DNA of 64,000 nucleotides, from contig JAJDDC010000070.1 of NCBI GenBank assembly GCA_029260515.1, positions 1 to 64,000 on the forward strand, in the 5' to 3' direction. The notes beneath the pieces were generated by a model. It was not told where the DNA came from. It did not search any database and worked only from the letters and a program-made list of their open reading frames with translations. The stretch's first letter is position 1, and every line of letters starts with the position of its first letter. The translations under genes were made by a program, and so were the position numbers. Positions 25,312 through 31,492 of this stretch are shown here, piece by piece. This DNA is from Phycisphaerales bacterium (GTDB lineage Bacteria > Planctomycetota > Phycisphaerae > Phycisphaerales > UBA1924).

Positions 25312-25408
25312 GTGCCCGCCCAACGCGCAGCGAAGCGGAGCTTTGGGCGGTGTACACCCAACCGCGCCCGCCATCCGCCCAAAGCCGAGGACGGCGTTGG
25401 GCGGGCAC
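25312..25408. repeat. Nested palindromic repeat, family B, copy 2 (with a broken third copy to 25462)
   Basis: Outer arms GTGCCCGCCCAACGC (25312-25326) and its complement (25394-25408), and inner arms GCTTTGGGCGG (25340-25350) and its complement (25375-25385), are perfect. They enclose a 24-nt loop. The right half matches 22781-22878 exactly. A fragmentary relative with two GCCCGCCCA cores follows at 25427-25462. The whole 24971-25624 interval (654 bp) contains no supported gene and is made mainly of such elements. Confidence 0.8.
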
Positions 25409-25529
25409 CCATGGAGTGCTCGATGAGTGCCCGCCCAGCGCGCAGGAGGGCGCCCGCCCAACGGTCTGATCCCCTTCGACCTTGTTGAACGGCGTACCGC
25501 CCGCGTGCGCACTCGGCTGGCAAGATGGT

Positions 25530-25561
25530 CAAGGCGACCACCCCGGATGAGGGTCGCCTTG
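25530..25561. repeat. Palindromic repeat, family C, copy 2 (short)
   Basis: CAAGGCGACC (25530-25539) pairs with GGTCGCCTTG (25552-25561) across 12 nt. The arm shares AAGGCGACCA with the 25009-25056 element. Confidence 0.65.
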
Positions 25562-25590
25562 GTCCTCTTCGTTCCCCAATGCGCACAGCA

Positions 25591-25614
25591 CGGGCCGCCC
25601 TTGCGAGCGGCCCG
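25591..25614 (-). terminator. GC-rich hairpin downstream of the SEC-C gene
   Basis: CGGGCCGC (25591-25598) pairs with GCGGCCCG (25607-25614), 10 bases beyond the stop of the SEC-C pseudogene on the minus strand. No U-tract follows. Confidence 0.3.
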
Positions 25615-25624
25615 CGTGTGGTGT

Positions 25625-25903
25625 TCAGTCACGCCTGTAGTCGTTGCGGTTGGCGCCGTCGAGGCGCCCGGACTTCAGGCAGCACTTCTTGAAAGCGTTT
25701 GGCGCTGCCGCACGGGCAGGGGTCGTTGCGGCCGAGCTTTTCGAGCAGTTCCTTGTCGCCCAGTGGGGTGGGGATCGCCCGGTCGCCCCGCTTGACGGCG
25801 GTCTCGGAGTTGAAAGCCCCGCCGGCGCTTGCTCGTGACCTCAAAGACGCTCGAAGTCGTCGAGCCTCGGGTCGTCCTCTGGGAACCTGTTGCTGCGTGT
25901 CAT
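25625..25903 (-). pseudogene. SEC-C zinc-motif protein interrupted by three +1 frameshifts
   Basis: From ATG 25903 (Shine-Dalgarno GAGGAG 7 nt upstream) the minus strand encodes a clean 91-aa protein only if one T is ignored at each of three places, read as CTTT where CTT fits (AAA on the plus strand at 25843-25845, 25813-25815 and 25692-25694). The restored protein begins [19 protein letters not shown] and continues [19 protein letters not shown] and [18 protein letters not shown]. It then has SAKRFKKCC and ends at TGA 25625-25627. [18 protein letters not shown] is a SEC-C zinc-binding motif, as at the C-terminus of SecA and many small proteins. Unshifted, the motif loses its last two Cys. 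The first site, CTT-TGA, resembles the prfB +1 frameshift site. A decayed gene, sequencing error or programmed shifting are all possible. Confidence 0.75.
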
Positions 25904-26011
25904 GATGTCGCTCCTCTGCTTGTGGTGTGAGTTGCCCGTCACGCCATGGCTGGGAGCGGCAGAGTCAATGCCCGGTCGGGATGTCGGTCAAGTGTCGCGT
26001 GCGGGGGCGGT

Positions 26012-26974
26012 TCAAGCCGCGTCGCGCTTGCGGCGTTTGGCCTCGAGGCGTTCGGGGCTGGGGACCTTGACGCGTCGGGCCAGGCCGACGGCCTCCATGC
26101 CGCGGATGAGCCAGTAGCTGGTGTCGATCTGCCACCAGCGGAGGCCGTGGCGGGCGGAGGTGGGGAAGGCGTGGTGGTTGTTGTGCCAGCCCTCGCCGAA
26201 GCCGAGGACGCCGCAGACGACGTTGTTGCGGCTCTCGTCGCCGCAGTCGAAGGCCCGCGTGCCCCAGATGTGGCAGACGGAGTTGATGCTCCAGGTGATG
26301 TGGTGCACCAGGAAGATGCGGACCAGCCCGCCCCAGACGAAGCCGAGCAGTGCGCCTGTCCAGGTCATGGTGATGACCCCGCCGAGGACGGTGGGGATGG
26401 CGAGGCTGATGAGGACCCAGAGGGGGAAGGTCTTGGAGAGCCAGACGACGATCTTGTCGCGCTTCAGATCCGGCACGTAGCGGTCGAGGTCGGTCTTGGT
26501 GCCGCGGGCGATGAGCCAGCCCATGTGCGCGTGCCACGCGCCCTTGAGGATGTTCCAGACGCCGGCGCCGTGGGTGTGCGGCGAGTGCGGGTCGCCCTCG
26601 TGGTCCGAGTGCTGGTGGTGGCGCCGGTGGTCGGCGACCCAGCCGATGATCGGGCCCTCGACGGCCATCGAGCCGGCGATGCCGATGATGGTCTTCATCA
26701 CGGGCCCGGTCTCGAAGGACTTGTGCGTGAACAGGCGGTGGTACCCGATGGTGATGCCCAGGCCGGTGAGCACGTACATGCCCAGCAGCAGGCCGAGGGC
26801 AGTCCAGCCGAAGCCGAAGGGCCAGAGCATGTAGATCGCCGCGCCGACGCTGATGAACGGGAGCAGGATGACGATCAGGTTGATGATGCGGAGCTTCATC
26901 GGGAGGCGCGGCTCGATGGCGTGGGCGTGGGCAGCGGCCGCGCTGTGGATGGCTTGTGAGACTGGGTTGTTCAC
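26012..26974 (-). CDS. Acyl-CoA (delta-9 type) fatty-acid desaturase
   Basis: This 320-aa membrane di-iron enzyme inserts a double bond into saturated acyl chains, adjusting membrane fluidity. The three histidine boxes are present in order: HRLFTH, HRRHHQHSD and HNNHHAFP, with an additional HHITWSINSVCHIWG typical of the stearoyl-CoA desaturase family. Four membrane helices occur in pairs between the boxes. The start is GTG 26974. Length is normal for bacterial acyl-CoA desaturases. Electron donors are not encoded nearby. The 108 bases between it and the SEC-C gene hold nothing supported. Confidence 0.95.
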   Translation of the reverse strand: MNNPVSQAIHSAAAAHAHAIEPRLPMKLRIINLIVILLPFISVGAAIYMLWPFGFGWTALGLLLGMYVLTGLGITIGYHRLFTHKSFETGPVMKTIIGIAGSMAVEGPIIGWVADHRRHHQHSDHEGDPHSPHTHGAGVWNILKGAWHAHMGWLIARGTKTDLDRYVPDLKRDKIVVWLSKTFPLWVLISLAIPTVLGGVITMTWTGALLGFVWGGLVRIFLVHHITWSINSVCHIWGTRAFDCGDESRNNVVCGVLGFGEGWHNNHHAFPTSARHGLRWWQIDTSYWLIRGMEAVGLARRVKVPSPERLEAKRRKRDAA

Positions 26975-27119
26975 GGGAGGCCCGTCCTTGGGGGGAGCAC
27001 GCCCTGCGGGGAACGCCCGGGGCGTGAAGGTGTCGGTTCCGTTCTCGCGGGATTCTACGCGATCGGCCCGGGGTGCGTTCGCGGGGCGCAGGGATGGCCG
27101 ATCCGGGGGCCTAAGCGGC

Positions 27120-27125
27120 TAAACT
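27120..27125 (+). promoter_or_regulatory. -10-like TAAACT box of dnaX
   Basis: TAAACT ends 5 nt before the dnaX ATG, with no Shine-Dalgarno sequence between. Transcription would begin at or near the A of the start codon. Confidence 0.35.
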
Positions 27126-27130
27126 CGGGC

Positions 27131-28599
27131 ATGGCCTACACCGTCCTCGCCCGAAAGTACCGCTCCCGGAGCTTCGACGAGCTCGTCGGCCAGGAGCCCA
27201 TCGCACGCACGCTCAAGGCCGCCATCGAGCAGGACCGCGTCGCGCACGCGTACCTGTTCTGCGGCACCCGGGGCGTCGGCAAGACGTCGGCCGCCCGCAT
27301 CTTCGCCGGCGCGCTCAACAACCCCGACGACGACCCCGAGATCGACTCCGCGATCATGACGGGCATCGACACCGACGTGATCGAGATCGACGGCGCCTCC
27401 AACCGCAAGGTCGAGGAGGCCCGCGAGCTGATCGCCAACTCCATCTACAGGCCCCTCCGAGGCCACTACAAGATCTACATCATCGACGAGGTCCACATGC
27501 TCACCAAGGAGGCGTTCAACACCCTCCTCAAGACAATGGAGGAACCGCCCGAGCACGTCAAGTTCATCCTGTGCACCACCGACCCGCAGAAGGTGCCGGC
27601 CACCATCCAGAGCCGGTGCCAGCGGTTCGACTTCCGCAACATCCCGGGCGCGAAGATCGGCGAGCACCTGAAAGCCGTCGTCGAGAGCGAGGGGCTCGGC
27701 GCGGAGCCCGAGCTGATCCACGCCGTCGCGCGCCTCGGCAACGGGTCGATGCGCGACGCCCTGTCGCTGCTCGACCGGATCATGGCGGTGGGCGAGAAGA
27801 AGCTCACGCTCGCGCTGCTCGAGGAGCTGCTGGGCCTGCCCGACCGCGAGCTGGTCGGGGCGCTGCTCGACGCGTTCGCCGACGCCGACGCGGGCGGGGC
27901 GCTCGAACGCGTGGGCGAGCTGCTCGCCCGGGGCGTCGGGGGCGACCAGGTCCTCGAGTCGCTGCTCGACCGCCTGCGCGATCTCATGGTGCTCAGCGCG
28001 TGCGGCGAGCAGACGCGGCTCGTGGACCTGTCCGACGAGACGCGGGCCGCGGAGGCCGCCCGCGCCGCCCGCTTCGACGCCGCGGGGATCGTGCACATGA
28101 TCGCCCTGTGCGAGAGCGTGCAGCGTTCGATCCGGACCAGCGCCGCGCCGCGGGCGCTGCTCGACGCGTGCATCGTGCGGCTGGCGCTGACCGAGAAGCT
28201 CGCGGACGTGTCGGCGCTCGTCGCGGCGACGACGGGCGGGGCGAACCGCGGGGCCGCGCTCTCCGGGGGCGCCCCCGCAAAAAAACGCTGACGGCGGCGG
28301 GCGCGAGGGGCGCACAACCGCCCCCCGATCCGTCGCCGAGCACCCCACGCCACCCCGGCCCCGCCGCCCCCACCCCGGCGAGCGCACCGCCAGCGAGCGC
28401 GCCACCCGCCGGCCCCGCCCAGGAGAAGCAGGTCACGCGCACCGCGACCGCGGACATGAAGACGCTCCGCGAGCAGGCGATCGAGCACCCGCTGGTCAAG
28501 GACGCGATCGAGCTGCTTGGCGGCAAGGTCGTCCGCGTCGAGCCCAAGGCACAGAGCCAACCCAAGACCCAGCCCGGGGGCGACGGACAGGATGCGTAA
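27131..28599 (+). CDS. dnaX: DNA polymerase III tau/gamma subunit, made by -1 frameshift
   Basis: DnaX is the clamp-loader ATPase of the replisome. Frame 0 (27131-28291) gives 386 aa with a gamma-like architecture: Walker A GTRGVGKT (45-52), Walker B IIDEVH, the SRC motif (QSRCQRF) and sensor-2 GNGSMRDALSLLD. It stops at TGA 28289 immediately after A7 (28279-28285). A -1 shift on the As continues for about 100 codons to TAA 28599, adding a Pro/Ala linker and REQAIEHPLVKDAIELLGGK, a C-terminal signature of tau, for about 489 aa. The usual four-Cys zinc module after Walker A is missing (ALNNPDDDPEIDSA instead). The gene overlaps the next ORF by eight bases. The short form alone would be the annotation without frameshifting. 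Confidence 0.92.
28268..28324 (+). promoter_or_regulatory. Programmed frameshift signal in dnaX
   Basis: Seven A residues (28279-28285) read GCA AAA AAA CGC TGA in frame 0; a -1 slip gives AAA AAA ACG CTG. A G-rich/C-rich palindrome (GGGGGCGCCCCC) lies immediately upstream. A 6-bp hairpin (28307-28312 with 28319-28324, loop CACAAC) lies 21 nt downstream. The A7 run could also promote transcriptional slippage, as in Thermus dnaX. Confidence 0.75.
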
Positions 28600-28921
28600 A
28601 CCGGGCGACACCCCGCCCCGCCGGTTCAGGCCGATGGGCTCGCTCGGGCTGCTCGCCGCGCTCGTGCTCGTCGCGCTCGTCGTCTCCACGTTCAAGCGGT
28701 CGTCGGGCTACGAGGCGCGGGTCAACGAACTCATCGAGGGCGGGTCGCTCGTGGGCGCGCCCGCGTCGGCGGTGGACGAGGCGATCGGCAGCCACATCCG
28801 CGGCCTGGGCGACGGGGTCCATACGATCGACACGCGCGAGATCAAGCCGTGGTCGGCGCTGCTCGTCGAGGTCGAGATCGCCGACGGCCACGTCACGCGG
28901 ATCGAGGCCCGCGAGAAGTAG
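28592..28921 (+). CDS. Small single-pass membrane protein
   Basis: This 109-aa protein starts at ATG 28592, inside the last codons of the dnaX tau frame. After a basic N-terminus (RKPGDTPPRRFRP) there is one helix (SLGLLAALVLVALVVSTF), then a compact domain ending VEVEIADGHVTRIEAREK. I do not recognise the domain. The overlap with dnaX and the short gap to ebfC suggest a dnaX-orf-ebfC-nudix unit. Confidence 0.65.
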   Translation: MRKPGDTPPRRFRPMGSLGLLAALVLVALVVSTFKRSSGYEARVNELIEGGSLVGAPASAVDEAIGSHIRGLGDGVHTIDTREIKPWSALLVEVEIADGHVTRIEAREK

Positions 28922-28951
28922 CGGGCGGGAATGGGGCGAGGAGAAAGCCAC

Positions 28952-29323
28952 GTGTTCGACTCACTCAAGTCCATGGGCGCGGTCGCGAACCTGCTCAAGA
29001 ACAAGGAACAGCTCGTCGAGGCGGGCAAGCGCGTGCAGGACAAGCTCGAGGCGCTGCGCGTGGAGGGCGAGGCCGGGGGCGGCGCGGTCCGCGCGACTCT
29101 CACGGGCAAAATGAAGGTCGTCTCGATCGACATGGGCGGGGCGGTGACGTCGGGCCTCGGCGCCGACGACGCGAGCCGCGCGATGGCCCAGGACCTCATC
29201 GTCGAGGCGGTCAACGACGCGATGACCAAGGCCCAGCACGCGGCCCAGGACGCGATCGCAGAAGAGGCGCGTGCGCTGGGCGTGCCCGAGCTGGCCGACA
29301 AGCTCGGCGGGCTGCTCGCGTGA
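28952..29323 (+). CDS. ebfC: YbaB/EbfC nucleoid-associated protein
   Basis: This 123-aa homodimeric DNA-binding protein of the YbaB/EbfC family is usually encoded next to dnaX and recR. GTG 28952 is chosen because GAGGAG lies 8 nt upstream and the product then starts FDSLKSMGAVANLLKNKEQL, as in the family; ATG 28931 is an in-frame alternative with a weaker site. The central ATLTGKMKVVSIDMGG and the helical C-terminus (EAVNDAMTKAQHAAQDAI) fit the tweezer-shaped fold. The stop overlaps the next GTG (GTGA). recR is not present downstream, unlike in many bacteria. Confidence 0.9.
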   Translation: MFDSLKSMGAVANLLKNKEQLVEAGKRVQDKLEALRVEGEAGGGAVRATLTGKMKVVSIDMGGAVTSGLGADDASRAMAQDLIVEAVNDAMTKAQHAAQDAIAEEARALGVPELADKLGGLLA

Positions 29324-30066
29324 CCGACGCGTTCGATCTGGCCCCCGTGACGCCCATCGACGCGTCGGCGGGCGAGGTGAAGATCCAGATCGTCGGCGGG
29401 GCGCCCGAGATGGACACCGACCTGGCGGACGCGGTCGAACGCCGCTGGCAGCAGATGCTCGCCGACAACCCGTGCCACCACAACGGGGCGATCCTCGCGA
29501 TCGAGTCGTTCGACCCCGCGACCAACACGATTTGCGCCCGCCGCGACGAGTACAAACGCCTCGCCGTCCAGCCGCAGGCGCCCACACGCGTGCGCATCCT
29601 GAGCGTCACCGGCATGATCATCGCCGGCGACGCCTCGGGGCGCGCGTGTGTCCTGCTCGGGCAGCGCTCGCACAAGACCCGCATCTACGGCGGGCTCTGG
29701 GAATTCGCGCCCTCGGGCGGGATCGACCCGCCCACCGACGACCGGGACGCGCTCACGCTCGACGATGCGCGTGCACAGCTCGCGGGCGAGCTGTGCGAGG
29801 AGCTGGGCCTCACGCTCGACGTCACGGGCGCCCGCACGATCGCGCTGAGCGTGGACGCGCCCGGGAACTCGGTCGACATCATCCTGCGCGTGGACACGGG
29901 CGCCACGATCGAGTCGATTGGGCTCGACGAGGCGGCGGCCAACTGGGAGTACACCGGCGCGCGCTGGGTCGCGCTCGACGACGCCCGTGCCTTCGCGGCC
30001 GAGCACGCCGACGAACTGATCCCCCCGACGCGGGATGTGCTGGCGTGGGTCGGCGAACCGGCCTAG
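29320..30066 (+). CDS. Nudix-fold hydrolase-like protein
   Basis: This 248-aa protein starts at GTG 29320 in a GTGA overlap with ebfC. After a variable N-terminal part there is GMIIAGDASGRACVLLGQRS, then GGLWEFAPSGGIDP and a Nudix-box-like GELCEELGL. The canonical GX5EX7REUXEEXGU is stretched by an insertion (about 20 residues) between the first Gly and the EE pair, and the conserved Arg is Gly. Catalysis on nucleoside diphosphates is therefore plausible but not assured. The fold resembles eukaryotic NUDT22-like proteins in having a degenerate box. It converges on the 37-aa membrane peptide gene, overlapping it by four bases. Confidence 0.7.
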   Translation: MTDAFDLAPVTPIDASAGEVKIQIVGGAPEMDTDLADAVERRWQQMLADNPCHHNGAILAIESFDPATNTICARRDEYKRLAVQPQAPTRVRILSVTGMIIAGDASGRACVLLGQRSHKTRIYGGLWEFAPSGGIDPPTDDRDALTLDDARAQLAGELCEELGLTLDVTGARTIALSVDAPGNSVDIILRVDTGATIESIGLDEAAANWEYTGARWVALDDARAFAAEHADELIPPTRDVLAWVGEPA

Positions 30067-30176
30067 GTCACCAACCGGAACATCATCCACAGTCCCAGCG
30101 GGATCGACAGTGCGATGAGCACGGCGAGGACCATCAACACTGTGTCGTAACGCCAGCTTGTCCGCCTGGCCTGCAT
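30063..30176 (-). CDS. 37-aa membrane peptide
   Basis: On the minus strand, ATG 30176 to TAG 30063 encodes 37 residues: a basic N-terminus (QARRTSWRYD), one membrane helix (TVLMVLAVLIALSIPLGLWM) and a short tail. The ORF begins six bases after the stop of the zinc-finger gene and fills the space exactly to the end of the convergent Nudix-like gene. It is too short for usual gene callers. Its hydrophobic pattern and operon position support a real product, perhaps an inner-membrane subunit. Confidence 0.55.
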   Translation of the reverse strand: MQARRTSWRYDTVLMVLAVLIALSIPLGLWMMFRLVT

Positions 30177-30182
30177 GTTCCT

Positions 30183-30539
30183 CTATCCGTCCGTGTCGCC
30201 GACCGGTTTCGTCCACGCGATGTCCCGGTCCTTGTGCAGCACGCCCGCGGACTGCTTGACGCAGCGCTTGCAGATCACCGCTTCCTCGAACGCGGGCGAG
30301 CGCCAGTGGGCCTCGTCGCGCTCCTCGAGGCACATGATGCACTGCTCGCCCTCGCGTGGCGGATCGGAGGCCTTGTGGATGACGACCTCGAGGTACGCGA
30401 TCGTCAGGCAGTCGCCGCAGACGCACGAGCCGCGGTGCCCCTCCACCATCGCCCGCTCCATCGTCCAGGGCTTGTGGCAGAAGTCGCAGAGGATGTCCTC
30501 CATCCGCGCCTGCTCGTGGTCGGTTCCCTCGCGCTGCAT
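30183..30539 (-). CDS. Zinc-finger (multi-CxxC) protein
   Basis: This 118-aa cytoplasmic protein starts at ATG 30539, sharing one base with the stop of the glycosyltransferase (TGATG). Two or more zinc sites are visible: CDFCHKPW with CVCGDC, and CIMCLEERDEAHW with CKRCVKQ. The first resembles the ClpX-type C4 zinc finger. It lies at the end of the polysaccharide operon but has no sugar-related motif. A regulatory or adaptor role is possible; I do not recognise a named family. Confidence 0.75.
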   Translation of the reverse strand: MQREGTDHEQARMEDILCDFCHKPWTMERAMVEGHRGSCVCGDCLTIAYLEVVIHKASDPPREGEQCIMCLEERDEAHWRSPAFEEAVICKRCVKQSAGVLHKDRDIAWTKPVGDTDG

Positions 30540-31492
30540 CAGTCGTCCCCGGCGGAGTCGTCGATCGCGGCCCCGGCGCCGACCGCCTCGCGCACGCGCG
30601 GCGTGGCCTCGATCTCGCCCCGGGGCGGCAACCCGTCGCGTGTCAGCAGCCCGCCCCAGAGCGTGTCGTAGTTCCAGCCGCGGATGGGCAGGGCGCCGGG
30701 CATGACACGCTTCTTGCGCACGTGCCAGGCGGCCTTGAGCTGTGTCGAGCGGGAGAAGAACGGCCCTCGGACGACGGCCGCGCGCCCGAACTTGAGGTTG
30801 TACTTGCTGTGGACGCGCTGGATCTCGCCCATGCCGATGGTCTCGAGCTCGCGGTGCGTCTTGGACCACGAGTGCATGCGGAAGGCGCCCAGGAACCGCT
30901 TCACGCGCTGTGCGCGCCCGTGGAGCATGAACCGCGTGAACAGGTCGTAGTCCACCGCGAAGCGGAACGACGCGTCCACCTCGCCTGCCCGCTCGTACAG
31001 CGAGCGGCGCCAGAAGCACGTCTCCTGCGGGATCAGGTCCCAGTGGGTCATGAGGTAGTCGGAGTGCCTGGGCAGGATCCAGTACCCGATGACCGTGCCG
31101 TCCTCGTTGATGATGACGCGGTTGGAGTAGATCATGTCCACGCCCGGGTTGTCGCGGAAGAAGGCGCCGACGAAGTTGAGCGCGTCGGGGGCGAGGACGT
31201 CGTCGGAGTTGAGCCAGCCCATGATCTCGCCGGTGGTGTGGCGGAAGCCGTCGCGGATGGCCTCGGACTGGCCGCCGTCTGGCGCGGACTGGAAGTGGGC
31301 GAAGCGGTGCTTGTAGGACTCGAGGACGTCGAGGGTGCTGTCGGTGGAGCCGCCGTCCATGACGACGTACTCGAGGCCCGGGTACCGCTGGAGCAGGACC
31401 GAGCGGACGGTCTGCCCGATGAAGTAGCCCTGGTTGAACGAGGGCGTGACGATCGAGATGGTGGGCAGGTCTGTGTCCATCGCTCCGGTCAT
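30539..31492 (-). CDS. Family-2 glycosyltransferase
   Basis: This 317-aa protein starts at ATG 31492 in an ATGA overlap with the upstream fusion gene. The GT-A core is clear: PTISIVTPSFNQGYFIGQTV, VVMDGGSTDSTLDVLESY, SAPDGGQSEAIRDGF and the metal-binding GWLNSDDVLAPDAL, then FAVDYDLFTRF. It has no membrane helix, so it acts at the cytoplasmic face on nucleotide-sugar donors. Together with the Wzm/Wzt exporter it presumably builds a surface glycan. Sugar specificity cannot be read from sequence. Confidence 0.9.
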   Translation of the reverse strand: MTGAMDTDLPTISIVTPSFNQGYFIGQTVRSVLLQRYPGLEYVVMDGGSTDSTLDVLESYKHRFAHFQSAPDGGQSEAIRDGFRHTTGEIMGWLNSDDVLAPDALNFVGAFFRDNPGVDMIYSNRVIINEDGTVIGYWILPRHSDYLMTHWDLIPQETCFWRRSLYERAGEVDASFRFAVDYDLFTRFMLHGRAQRVKRFLGAFRMHSWSKTHRELETIGMGEIQRVHSKYNLKFGRAAVVRGPFFSRSTQLKAAWHVRKKRVMPGALPIRGWNYDTLWGGLLTRDGLPPRGEIEATPRVREAVGAGAAIDDSAGDD

